NCBI GenBank assembly: GCA_965260935.1
Contig: CBDHCB010000001.1
Span: 146,997-210,996, forward strand
Origin: JBBROS01 sp965260935
Lineage (GTDB): Bacteria > Pseudomonadota > Alphaproteobacteria > Acetobacterales > Acetobacteraceae
Direction: 5' to 3'
DNA: 64,000 nucleotides
A program made the translations under genes and the position numbers. Positions 34,917-42,961 of the stretch are shown here, piece by piece (within the stretch, counting starts at the first letter, position 1; each line of letters begins with the position of its first letter). The notes beneath the pieces are model-generated. The model was not told where the DNA came from. It ran no database searches and was given only the letters and a program-made list of their open reading frames with translations.

Positions 34917-35426
34917 TTACGAAGTCATGCTGTGGTGATCTACTCCGGCTTCCAGCATTCCGACGAGCATCATGCGCAAGTCGTCTGGAGCGACAACTTT
35001 CACCTCCGTCCCCCACGTAAACAGGTGCCAGCACATCTCCTGCACCCCGCCCGCCCGGAAGCTGATCCGCAGCGCCCCGTCCGCCTCGCGCGTCACCGTC
35101 TGCGTGGGATGGAACAGCCAGCACGCGGCCTCGTCCGCCGCCTCCGGCACGACGCGCAGCACCACGTCGACCGGCTCCTCCTGGAACACGCCGAAAGACT
35201 GGGCGGCGTAGGCGGCGAGATCAAAGTCCTCGCGCCGGGCGAAGCAGCGGTCGAGCAAGTCCACTGAAATGATGCGGTCGAGCCGCCACAGTCGCATGTG
35301 CAGCAGCCCCTCCACGTGCCCAACCAGCCATGCCCGGCCGTCGCCGCCGTACAGCGTGCCGTAAGGGCAGACCAGGTGCAGCATCGGCTCGCAGCCCGGA
35401 CGGGCGTAGCGGGCACCGTCAACTTG
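34917..35426 (-). pseudogene. WYL-domain regulator, 5' part removed by an IS6-family element
   Basis: The remaining roughly 165 C-terminal codons read as the WYL and WCX regions of a transcriptional regulator: CPYGTLYGGDGRAWLVGHVE, LWRLDRIISVDLLDRCFARR, FDLAAYAAQSFGVF. The N-terminal HTH is missing, and the frame runs into the left inverted repeat of the IS6-family element. WYL proteins often repress defence operons (BrxR/CapW type). This one lies 46 bp upstream of the DUF262-DUF1524 gene on the same strand, so that operon may have lost its regulator. Confidence 0.72.
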
Positions 35427-36251
35427 GCTGGTGGCCGGCTTGCGGGATGCGGCTGAGCCAGATAGGCGGGCGGGATGACGACACCCGCCTGCCCGAGCTA
35501 CGCCGGCTATCGCTTCCCAGCCGAGATCATCAGCCACGCTGTCTGGCTCTACTTCCGCTTTCCGCTCAGCCTGCGCATGGTAGACGAACTGCTGGCCGCG
35601 CGCGGCATCGCCGTCAGCCACGAGAGCGTGCGCCAGTGGGCGCTGAAGTTCGGGCAGGAGTTCGCCAACCAGATCCGCCGCAGGCTGGCTGCCGCCGGCG
35701 ACAAGTGGCACCTGGACGAGGTCGTGCTGACCATCGCGGGCAAGAAGCATTGGCTGTGGCGCGCGGTGGATCAGAACGGGATGGTGCTGGACATCCTCCT
35801 CCAGAGCCGGCGCGACACGCGGGCCGCCAAGCGCCTGCTGCGCAAGCTGCTCAAGCGGCAATGCCGGGCGCCTCGCGTCATGATCACTGATAAGCTGGCC
35901 AGTTACGGAGCGGCCAAGCTCGAGGCGATGCCCTCGGTCGAGCACCGGAAGCACAAAGGGCTGAACAACAGGGCGGAGAACTCGCATCAGCCCACGCGAC
36001 GACGAGAACGGCAGATGAAGCGCTTCAAGTCACCTGGCCAGGCGCAGCGTTTCCTCTCCGCCCACGACGGGATCAGCAACCTCTTCCACCTCCGCCGCCA
36101 TCAAGTACCCGCCGTCCAGTATCGAGCCGCCCGGACCGACGCCTTTCGGGTCTGGGCCGAGGGCACCGGCGTCGCCGCTGCGGCGTAACCACGGGCACGC
36201 CGTCCTCATCGCGCTCTACTGCAACCTCAGTTCAACAAGTTGACGGTGCCC
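35411..36251 (+). mobile_element. IS6-family insertion sequence
   Basis: An 841-bp element bounded by a perfect 16-bp inverted repeat: GGGCACCGTCAACTTG at 35411-35426 and its complement at 36236-36251. The transposase ATG is 64 bp from the left end, as in IS26. Flanking 8-mers (GGCGTAGC and GGCGCGCA) are not identical, so no target duplication is present. Replicative IS6 transposition or an adjacent deletion would explain that. Confidence 0.85.
35475..36188 (+). CDS. IS6-family transposase (IS26-like)
   Basis: A 237-aa DDE transposase of normal length for the family. Catalytic residues visible: Asp in DKWHLDEVVLTIAGKKHWLW, Asp in PRVMITDKLASYGAAKLEAM, Glu in NNRAENSHQPTRRRERQMKR. The N-terminal HTH (FRFPLSLRMVDELLAARGIA) is intact. 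The element appears complete and potentially active. Confidence 0.92.
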   Translation: MTTPACPSYAGYRFPAEIISHAVWLYFRFPLSLRMVDELLAARGIAVSHESVRQWALKFGQEFANQIRRRLAAAGDKWHLDEVVLTIAGKKHWLWRAVDQNGMVLDILLQSRRDTRAAKRLLRKLLKRQCRAPRVMITDKLASYGAAKLEAMPSVEHRKHKGLNNRAENSHQPTRRRERQMKRFKSPGQAQRFLSAHDGISNLFHLRRHQVPAVQYRAARTDAFRVWAEGTGVAAAA

Positions 36252-37753
36252 GGCGCGCAGTTCGGCGCTGTCGCGAGCAACTGGTCATAAGCCTTTGGGC
36301 TAATCGGCGCGAAGTAGGCCGCCAACATGTTGCGCGGCTTTCGGCGCGCGCCCATGTCCGCCATTAGCTCGTCAAAATGAGCATGATGGTAAGGTGCCAC
36401 GCACAGGCCGCCGTAGGTCGCGGCCACGGCGCGGTCCTGACGCTTCCAACTAAGCGTGCAGATGATCTCGGCGCGCATGGTGGTCTCCGTCGGCTGCCGG
36501 CTGAGCGTGCCGTCGAAGTAGCGTCCCAGCCAGTGCGCGCCGAGCTCGGCCGAGAGAGTGCTGACGAAACTGGAGTTGAAGCCGACGAAGCCGAGACCGG
36601 GCAGGTCGGGGTTTGCCATCATGCGGTAGAGCCGATATTGCCCGTCGGCCGCGATCAGCTTGGCCCGCGCCTCCTGATCCAGAAACGGCAGTTCCTGCTG
36701 CCAGCCGGTTGCCATGACGACGAGGTCCGCTGTTACCTTGGTCGCGCCGTCCACGGTGATGCCGCCCGGCTCGTAGCCGGTAGGGCTACCCTTCACCACC
36801 TGTATGCGCCCGTCGCGGATTGCCTTGTAGAAGCCCGGCGTTTCAATGCTGGTGGCGCAGTGGATACTGTCCTCAATCGGTGTGTCGGGGCGCAGGCCTA
36901 CCTTGTTCAGCTTGAACTGAGCCGTCAGCAAGGCTTCGAGCGCGCGCCAGTTGGCCCGGATCGCGGGTGCGAGCAACCGGCGAGCAATGCGCCCAGCCCG
37001 GCTTGGCGCCCACGGCATGAACATCGCCTCCGAGGCGCGGCAGTACAGGATCCGCTTGAAATTGACCACGCCGCCAAAAAAGTAGGGAATCTTCCACGTC
37101 GCCTGCCGATAGATCACCGACACCGTGCGCGCACCTTCGGCTAAAGCGCTCATGGCCACATCGGTCGCCGACTTGGAGAACCCGACCACGGCTACGTCGC
37201 GGCCGTTCGCCTGAGCGCCGTCCACGTATTCCGATGAGTGTTGGATCAAGCCCCCGGATGCGCGGAACTCATCCTGGCCCGGCAACAACGGCAGTCTTGG
37301 CCGGCTGAACTGTCCGGTTGCCACCAACACGAAATGGTAATGCTCGGTTTTGACTATTCCGTGCCTGCGCAGCGTAACGGTCCAGCCGCTGTCATTAAGA
37401 GCATTCGAAACCGACAGGACTTCGGTGCGGAATCGCATGCAAGGGCGTAGGCCAAAATGCTCCACGTAAGCATTAAGATAGGAATGCACCTGCGCCCCGC
37501 TCGGCCACTCCGGGTGGCTGGCAGGCATGGGGAAGTCGCTGAAGCTATAGAGGTCGCGCGGCGTCTGCGTTTGCACGCCGGGATAGGACCGGGCCGGCTC
37601 CCATACCCCACCCAGATCGACGCTTTTTTCCACGACCGTCACGTCATGGCCACGGCCGCGCATGACCTTGGCGGCGACAAGGCCGCTGATGCCCGCGCCG
37701 ATCACGCACACTCGGCTGGCAGCAGCGCGTGGCGAGCGAATGTCAGGCATCAT
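36227..37753 (-). CDS. flavin-containing monooxygenase, 3' end replaced by IS sequence
   Basis: A 508-aa FAD/NADPH oxidoreductase of the FMO/Baeyer-Villiger class. It shows the FAD site VCVIGAGISGLVAAKVMRGR, the linker GVWEPARSYPGVQTQTPRDL, the NADPH site VAVVGFSKSATDVAMSALAE and the ATG motif DLVVMATGWQQELPFL. The last codons (GTVNLLN, stop) are encoded by the right inverted repeat of the IS6-family element, so the native C-terminus is lost, though probably only a short part of it. Start ATG 37753 or 37750. A 7-bp inverted repeat (TCCATCA/TGATGGA, 37830-37850) lies about 80 bp upstream and may be an operator. Confidence 0.83.
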   Translation of the reverse strand: MMPDIRSPRAAASRVCVIGAGISGLVAAKVMRGRGHDVTVVEKSVDLGGVWEPARSYPGVQTQTPRDLYSFSDFPMPASHPEWPSGAQVHSYLNAYVEHFGLRPCMRFRTEVLSVSNALNDSGWTVTLRRHGIVKTEHYHFVLVATGQFSRPRLPLLPGQDEFRASGGLIQHSSEYVDGAQANGRDVAVVGFSKSATDVAMSALAEGARTVSVIYRQATWKIPYFFGGVVNFKRILYCRASEAMFMPWAPSRAGRIARRLLAPAIRANWRALEALLTAQFKLNKVGLRPDTPIEDSIHCATSIETPGFYKAIRDGRIQVVKGSPTGYEPGGITVDGATKVTADLVVMATGWQQELPFLDQEARAKLIAADGQYRLYRMMANPDLPGLGFVGFNSSFVSTLSAELGAHWLGRYFDGTLSRQPTETTMRAEIICTLSWKRQDRAVAATYGGLCVAPYHHAHFDELMADMGARRKPRNMLAAYFAPISPKAYDQLLATAPNCAPGTVNLLN

Positions 37754-37829
37754 TACCTCCAGTTTATGGAAATCGCATCGATCGAATATAAAGCCGGGCG
37801 GCTAACACCCGCAGCAAAGCCTTTGGGCA

Positions 37830-37850
37830 TCCATCAGCCCCATTGATGGA
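37830..37850. promoter_or_regulatory. perfect 7-bp inverted repeat upstream of the monooxygenase gene
   Basis: TCCATCA (37830-37836), 7-bp spacer, TGATGGA (37844-37850). It lies 77 bp before the gene start in a non-coding stretch of about 330 bp that otherwise shows nothing identifiable. Likely a regulator binding site, for example of a TetR-type dimer. Confidence 0.4.
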
Positions 37851-38233
37851 ACACGTAACGCATTACACTCCCGGTGAGACCAGGCCCAAACACCGCAGCC
37901 CCCTGCCCGGCCCGCGTCAAACCCATTCTCATCGTCCGCCGCGCGGGCCGTTCGGGATCATGGCCAGATCGTATGCAACGGGCAGCGCTTCGGTCGCCTG
38001 CACTGCGGGTCAACCGGTTCTGGCGCGTGCCGCTGGTCCAATGCCAGGCCCGTGTCGCCGTTGAAGCCTGGACGGGACCCTGGCGGTGCGTATTCCGGTG
38101 AACTCGATCATCTGATCCGGTCGATGGCGATCACCCATTCCGGTGATCGCGATCACCCTCAGCACGTCGCCAATGGATGGGCGACGGGCAGGATGGAGAC
38201 AGCGGATCGATGCTGCTAGCGGTTGTAGATGTG

Positions 38234-38995
38234 TCACTCGCCCGGGCTGCCGGTCAAGGCGCTTGTGGCGCCTCGCCGCTTGCGCAGGCTGACGCCTTTC
38301 AGCTCCAGCCGATGGGCGCGATGAACGACCCGGTCCAGGATCGCGTCGCCTAAGGTCATGTCGCTGATGACTTCATGCCAGCGGTTCACGGGAACCTGGC
38401 TGGTGATCAGCAGCGAGCCTTTGTCGTAGCGGTCGTCAACGATCTCCAGCAGGTCCCGCCGCTGCTCGGCGTTCAGCGGCTCCGGCCCCCAATCGTCGAT
38501 GATCAGCAGCCGCGTCCGCTCCAGCGCGGCCAGCAATCGCGGCAGTCGGCCTTCGCCGCGCGCCGTAGTCAGATCGGCAAATAGCCGCGGCGCCCGCTTG
38601 TATAGTACCGAGAACCCCTCCCGGCACGCCTTGTGGCCCAGCGCGCAGGCAAGCCAACTTTTGCCCACCCCGGTTGGGCCGCCGATCACCACGTGGGCAT
38701 GCTCTCGGATCCAGCCGCACCCGGCCAGCTTCAGGAACAACGCCCGGTCCAGTCCGCGCGGCGTGCGGAAGTCCGTGTCTTCGACCACCGCCGCTTGCCG
38801 CAGTTTGGCGTCGCGCAGCCGCCGCGCCAGCCGCTTGTCGTCCCGGCTCGTCGCCTCCCGGTCGACCAGCAGCCCGAGCCAGTCCTCATGCGACAGGTCG
38901 GCCGCATCGGCCATGCCTTGCAACTCAGTAAATGCGTCCGCCATCGCGGACAGGCCAAGGCCGCGCAGGCGCTCGGCGGTGGGATGGATCAGCAT
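38234..38995 (-). CDS. istB: IstB, transposition helper ATPase of the IS21-family element
   Basis: A 253-aa AAA+ helper. Walker A is VVIGGPTGVGKSWLACALGH, Walker B RTRLLIIDDWGPEPLNAEQR, and LLITSQVPVNRWHEVISDMT follows, ending with the basic MTLGDAILDRVVHRAHRLEL typical of IstB. It follows istA by 10 bp on the same strand. Confidence 0.93.
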   Translation of the reverse strand: MLIHPTAERLRGLGLSAMADAFTELQGMADAADLSHEDWLGLLVDREATSRDDKRLARRLRDAKLRQAAVVEDTDFRTPRGLDRALFLKLAGCGWIREHAHVVIGGPTGVGKSWLACALGHKACREGFSVLYKRAPRLFADLTTARGEGRLPRLLAALERTRLLIIDDWGPEPLNAEQRRDLLEIVDDRYDKGSLLITSQVPVNRWHEVISDMTLGDAILDRVVHRAHRLELKGVSLRKRRGATSALTGSPGE

Positions 38996-39005
38996 TGTGC
39001 TCTCC

Positions 39006-40538
39006 TCAATGATAATAGCCGGGGCCGCGGATGTTCTCGTGCGTCAATCCAGGCGCCTCGGCCGGGCTCGCGACCTGCTCGCGGCGGTTCTTCAGGATGG
39101 CGGCGACCGAGCTGTAGGAGCGCGTGCCCAAGGCCAGTGCCCGTGCGCAGGCGGCGTCTACCCGCTCCGCGCCGTGCTGCGCCACCAAGCCCAGGATGCC
39201 GATGCAGGCGCGAAACCCCTGCTCGGGATGCGGCCGCGTGCGCAGGATAGTATCCAGCAGCGCCGCCGCATCGTCGCCGACCACGGCGGCCTCGCGCCGG
39301 ATCCGCTCCAGCGTCCACTCCCGATAACGCCGGTGCGCGCTCGGCATGTGCTCCATGACCGTGCTCGGCCGGTGCCGAGCCGCGCTGCGCAGATGGCTGG
39401 CCACCCGCTTGCCGCGATGGAACAGCTCCACCGTGCCCACGGTGATCCGCGCCTCGATCTCCTGGCGCAGCAGTGCGTGCGGCACCGAGTAGAAGCGTTT
39501 GTCGATCGCCACGTGGTAATCCAGGCCGACCCGGCAGCGCCGCCACTCGGCATACTCGTACGCCGTCTCCGGCAGCGGCAGCAGCGCCGGGCAGTCGAGC
39601 TGCTCGAACAAAGCGCGCCGCGTCGTGCCCAGCCCGCGCATCGGCCGGTCGTTCAGCTGCTCCACCAGCTCGCCGATCGCGGCATTCAGCGACGCGAGCG
39701 AGAAGAACGTCTGATGCCGCAGCCGCGCCAGGATCCAGCGCTGCACCACTTGCACGCCGACTTCCACCTTGGCCTTGTCGCGCGGCTTATATGGGCGCGC
39801 CGGCAGCACCGCCGTGCCGTAATGCGCCGCCATCTCCGCGTAGGTCCGGTGCACCCCGGGCTCATGGAAGCAGGCCCGCGTGACGCCCGCTTTGAGGTTG
39901 TCGCAGACCAGCTGCCGGGCAACCCCGCCAAAGTAGCCGAACGCCCCGACGTGAGCGCCAATCCAGTCCGGAACCGATTGGCTCCACGTTGCGCACGCGT
40001 AGGTAAAACTCGATGCGCCCAGCACGGCGACGAAAATCTCCGCCTGCCTCGCCTCTCCGCTTGCCCCTTCCAGCACCGACATCGTGCTGCCGGCATAGTC
40101 CACGAACAACCGCTCGCCCGCCGTATGCACCTGCCGCAGCGTCGGCTTCAGCCGTCCAACCCACCCCCGATACAGGTCGCAGAACCACGAATAGCCAAAC
40201 CCGTCCGGCGCCGAGCCTTTATGCTCCTCCCACAGCAGCGCCAGCGTCACGTTCGGCCGACGCAGCTCCCGATGCACCCACGCCCAATCCGGAACTGGCC
40301 GGACCCCGCCCGAGGTCTCCGGCAATGGCGGGAACAGCCGCGCCTCAAGTGCGTCGTCGTCCAAGCCGTCCGGCAACGGCCAGCCAACGCCGGCACGCCG
40401 GGCTCGGCTCAGGTAATCGCTAACTGTCGCCTGGCTCAGGCCAAGGCTCTGTCCCACCGCGCGCTGGGACAGGCCATGGCCCAGTCTCAGCCGTAAAACG
40501 TCGCGTATCTTGCGCATCGGCACTCTCTCGTTCGGCAA
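39006..40538 (-). CDS. istA: IstA, transposase of the IS21-family element
   Basis: A 510-aa DDE transposase. The N-terminal HTH (MRKIRDVLRLRLGHGLSQRA, then VGQSLGLSQATVSDYLSRAR) precedes the catalytic core: Asp in ERLFVDYAGSTMSVLEG, Asp in LVCDNLKAGVTRACFHEPGV, Glu in RPYKPRDKAKVEVGVQVVQR. Length and order istA-istB are standard. No sign of inactivation. Confidence 0.93.
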   Translation of the reverse strand: MPNERVPMRKIRDVLRLRLGHGLSQRAVGQSLGLSQATVSDYLSRARRAGVGWPLPDGLDDDALEARLFPPLPETSGGVRPVPDWAWVHRELRRPNVTLALLWEEHKGSAPDGFGYSWFCDLYRGWVGRLKPTLRQVHTAGERLFVDYAGSTMSVLEGASGEARQAEIFVAVLGASSFTYACATWSQSVPDWIGAHVGAFGYFGGVARQLVCDNLKAGVTRACFHEPGVHRTYAEMAAHYGTAVLPARPYKPRDKAKVEVGVQVVQRWILARLRHQTFFSLASLNAAIGELVEQLNDRPMRGLGTTRRALFEQLDCPALLPLPETAYEYAEWRRCRVGLDYHVAIDKRFYSVPHALLRQEIEARITVGTVELFHRGKRVASHLRSAARHRPSTVMEHMPSAHRRYREWTLERIRREAAVVGDDAAALLDTILRTRPHPEQGFRACIGILGLVAQHGAERVDAACARALALGTRSYSSVAAILKNRREQVASPAEAPGLTHENIRGPGYYH

Positions 40539-40742
40539 TGTCGTCCCCTGCTGTCCGCAAAGAACAACTCTACCCCTGGTTGAGAACTGCCAGCCGCACC
40601 GGATACGCCGCCGCCATCGTCACGATGATCGCCATCACTGGAACCAGTGATCGCGATCAAACGGATTGGGTGATCGGCATCAAACGGAATCAGTGATCGC
40701 CATGCACCGGATTACGCACCTGGCGGGGCCGGACCGCGGCAG

Positions 40743-40751
40743 TTATCCACA
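40743..40751 (+). promoter_or_regulatory. DnaA-box-like sequence TTATCCACA
   Basis: Exact match to the consensus DnaA box, in the roughly 290-bp non-coding stretch between the IS21-family element and the serine resolvase. A weak second copy in the opposite orientation (TGGTGGGTAA, 40757-40766) follows. Alone it is weak evidence for an origin, but it sits beside a resolvase gene as in plasmid maintenance regions. Confidence 0.35.
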
Positions 40752-41013
40752 GAATTGGTGGGTAAGTCTGTGGCCAAGCCTGGGGGCGGCCGAGTTGCGT
40801 CCCGTCCCCCGAAGCGCTTGGCGGCGGCATTGACCGCCAGCCGGCGCGGCCCCTTCCCCTGCCCTGCCGCAAACCGACATGGGCCGGTATGCCGCGAGGA
40901 ACGCGCAGACATCTCGCCGCCTGCGAGCGCGGCGCCGTCCTGCGTGAGGCTGAGTCGGCCGACGGCGCCGCCAGCCGAGGCGATCCAGTGCGCGGCTCGG
41001 CTGCCTCACCGCG

Positions 41014-41706
41014 TCAGCCCGAGCCTGCGCGCGCCGCGTCGGTGCGGGCCAGCACGGCCGCAACCTGGGTTGCGGCCCACCGCCCGCCGCGCGCGCTGCG
41101 AACGCGGCGGTTGTTCAGCTCGGCCGCGATGCCGCGCAAGCTGACGACGCCGCCGGCCCTGATCTGCTGGATCACGGGCGCCACCGTCTCGGCAAACCGC
41201 TGGGCGGCGTCGGCCGTGCGCGCGGCCCCGACCATCCCCGCCGCCGCCAGGTTGGTCGGGTTGCCGAGCCGAGCCCCCTGCCCTTTCCGCACCGCGAGCG
41301 CCGCCCGGGTGCGGTCGGAGATCATGCGCCGTTCCTTTTCGGCAAGCGCGGCATAGATGTGCAGCATGAACGGGTCCACGTCGGCGCCGAGCTCGGCCAC
41401 CACGAACGCCACCCGCTGCGCCATCAGCCCGGCGATGAAGTGCACGTCGCGCGACAGGCGGTCGAGCTTGGCCACCAGCACCGGGCCGCGGCGCCGCCGT
41501 GCGGCCGCGAGCGCTGCGGCCAATTGCGGCCGGCGGTCGAGCGCGTCGGCGCCCTTGCCGGTCTCCACCTCGGTGAACGCCTCGAGCACAAGCAGGCCGT
41601 TGCCGGCGGCGAACTGGGCGCAGCGTTCTCGTTGGGCATCTAGTCCTAGGCCGGAGCGGTCCTGGCGTTCGGTGGAGACGCGGTAGTAGGCGACGGCGGG
41701 CTGCAT
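41014..41706 (-). CDS. serine recombinase/resolvase
   Basis: A 230-aa resolvase/invertase-type recombinase. The catalytic Ser is in AVAYYRVSTERQDRSGLGLD, the Arg block in VLVAKLDRLSRDVHFIAGLM, and the E helix region DPFMLHIYAALAEKERRMIS is intact. The short C-terminal part (GVVSLRGIAAELNNRRVRSA, RGGRWAATQVAAVLART) is the helix-turn-helix of the Recombinase type. ATG 41706 fits the family start. Probably dimer resolution or a transposon resolvase. Confidence 0.88.
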   Translation of the reverse strand: MQPAVAYYRVSTERQDRSGLGLDAQRERCAQFAAGNGLLVLEAFTEVETGKGADALDRRPQLAAALAAARRRRGPVLVAKLDRLSRDVHFIAGLMAQRVAFVVAELGADVDPFMLHIYAALAEKERRMISDRTRAALAVRKGQGARLGNPTNLAAAGMVGAARTADAAQRFAETVAPVIQQIRAGGVVSLRGIAAELNNRRVRSARGGRWAATQVAAVLARTDAARAGSG

Positions 41707-41905
41707 GGCTGCCCAGTTTCGCGCCACTTTCTCCTTTGTGGCAACAGGCCAAACCACGGGTTAACCCTTTGACAACTCGCTGCCCGCATAAACCCAAAGC
41801 GCCTTGAACGCAGCTTTAAATCCTACGCTGTCCTCCTGTCCGTTGCGGAGAACGCCGCTATCGCTAATAGCCCCTTATCCTTCACAAATTTGCAGGAGGT
41901 TTGTG

Positions 41906-42064
41906 ATGTCTCAGCGCCGGCAACACCGGATCCGTGCCGGCAATGGTGAGAATGCGGGTGACCTGGTTGCGCAGAGGTGGCCCGACCAGCGAGATGGCGA
42001 TGATCGCTTGGAACCGCGGACTGGGATGTCTATACTCTCAAAGTATGGACGTTATGCTCGCTGA
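41906..42064 (+). CDS. possible 52-aa small protein
   Basis: A short frame with a strong ribosome site (GCAGGAGG, 8 nt before ATG). The sequence (MSQRRQHRIRAGNGENAGDL and a basic end SILSKYGRYAR) is polar and unrecognised. It overlaps the start of the antitoxin gene by 20 nt in another frame. It could be a leader peptide for the toxin-antitoxin unit or a fragment of a lost gene. Confidence 0.3.
   Translation: MSQRRQHRIRAGNGENAGDLVAQRWPDQRDGDDRLEPRTGMSILSKYGRYAR
42008..42036 (+). promoter_or_regulatory. sigma70-type promoter for a leaderless transcript
   Basis: TTGGAA (42008-42013), 17-bp spacer, TATACT (42031-42036). The expected transcription start, about 7-9 nt after the -10 box, coincides with the ATG at 42045, so the antitoxin mRNA would be leaderless. 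A short dyad (ATACT/AGTAT, 42032-42046) covers the -10 box and the start codon and could be an autoregulatory operator. Confidence 0.45.
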
Positions 42065-42263
42065 CACGGATCTCACACCCGCCCTCCGCGACGCGCTCGG
42101 TCGTGTTGCGGCCGGGGTGGATGCCGTGCGTGTTCTCTCGGTCGAGGGCGGCTACCGTTTAGTCGTCCAGGGTAGGATTCCGGCATACGACCGGCCCCCG
42201 TCCGGCGCCCCCGGTTTGGGCACCATGGAGCACCTCGGGCGCGACCTTCCCGACCTCGACTAG
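42045..42263 (+). CDS. putative antitoxin of a PIN-domain toxin pair
   Basis: A 72-aa protein ending 28 bp before the PIN toxin gene. The sequence (MDVMLADTDLTPALRDALGR, then VDAVRVLSVEGGYRLVVQGR) suggests a small alpha/beta fold with an acidic C-terminus (MEHLGRDLPDLD). It is not a recognisable Phd, MazE or RHH protein. Role assigned from position. Start chosen at the ATG just after the -10 box. Confidence 0.5.
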   Translation: MDVMLADTDLTPALRDALGRVAAGVDAVRVLSVEGGYRLVVQGRIPAYDRPPSGAPGLGTMEHLGRDLPDLD

Positions 42264-42291
42264 AAAAACGTCCGGACTGCGGCAAGCGGAC

Positions 42292-42771
42292 ATGGACTTG
42301 CTCCTCGATACTCACGCCCTGTTTTGGGCCATTTACAAGCCCGAGCTGCTGAGCGAAGCCGCGGCGCTTGCCATTACCGCATCGGACAACACGACATGGG
42401 CAACAAGCGCGAGTGCACAGGAGATCGCGCTCAAACTGGCATCGGGCAAGTGGCGGGCTGCGCTTGATCTTCTAATGCATTTCGAGGATCGAGTCGTTGC
42501 GGCCAGGTTTGGCCATGTTGTGCCCACGTCAACGGACTACGCAAACCTGCTCCGCCTGCCGGAGGTGCTGGAGCACCGTGACCCGTTCGACCGCCTAGTT
42601 GTCGCGCAAGCCCTGGCGCGCGAGATGACGCTCGTGACATCGGACCCGTATGCGCCGTTCTATGGCGTGCCAGTCATAGTGGCGGGACGGGGCGAGCGGC
42701 CCACCGAGGTGCGTAGTGGCCGGATCGTACCGGTGCAGGCGCTTACGCCGATAAAACTCCCGAAAAGCTGA
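42292..42771 (+). CDS. PIN-domain ribonuclease toxin (VapC-like)
   Basis: A 159-aa PIN protein with the acidic site spread over LLLDTHALFWAIYKPELLSE (first Asp), the EIALKLASGKW Glu and HRDPFDRLVVAQALAREMTL (Asp-x-x-Asp), then VTSDPYAPFYGV. This DTHALFWA/RDPFDR subgroup is commonly a toxin. The C-terminal 35 residues are extra. About 190 bp without a gene follow before the end of mcrC. Confidence 0.8.
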   Translation: MDLLLDTHALFWAIYKPELLSEAAALAITASDNTTWATSASAQEIALKLASGKWRAALDLLMHFEDRVVAARFGHVVPTSTDYANLLRLPEVLEHRDPFDRLVVAQALAREMTLVTSDPYAPFYGVPVIVAGRGERPTEVRSGRIVPVQALTPIKLPKS

Positions 42772-42961
42772 GCTTGGGGCAGCGCTGTGCAGCGGCGCCG
42801 TTGCGGGACTCCGGTCGACGTAGAAGTCTCATGCAATAGAACGAGCGAATGCAGGAAGTTGGTTCAGGGACCCCGACGCCGAAATGGGCTCCTTGATGAA
42901 GCCGATCCGCCGCCGACGTCAATCGCCCGGAATTCGTATGGCGCATCAGCTGTTCAGCAGG

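Larger units (their letters stand above)
38087..40718 (-). mobile_element. IS21-family insertion sequence with 8-bp target duplication
   Basis: A 2632-bp element. Its ends TGCGTATTCCGGTG (38087-38100) and CACCGGATTACGCA (40705-40718) are inverted repeats with one mismatch. Internal subterminal repeats rich in GATCGC and GATCAC occur at both ends, as in IS21 elements. It is flanked by a perfect direct repeat CCTGGCGG at 38079-38086 and 40719-40726, so the insertion is recent and intact. Confidence 0.92.

Noticed and set aside
38101..38170. Cluster of GATCGC/GATCAC repeats that looked like iterons or a CRISPR remnant
   Set aside because: They lie at both ends of the IS21-family element and are its subterminal transposase-binding repeats.
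40690..41063. - strand frame between the IS21-family element and the resolvase gene
   Set aside because: Crosses the IS end and its direct repeat, so it cannot be an ancestral gene; Arg/Ala-rich only.
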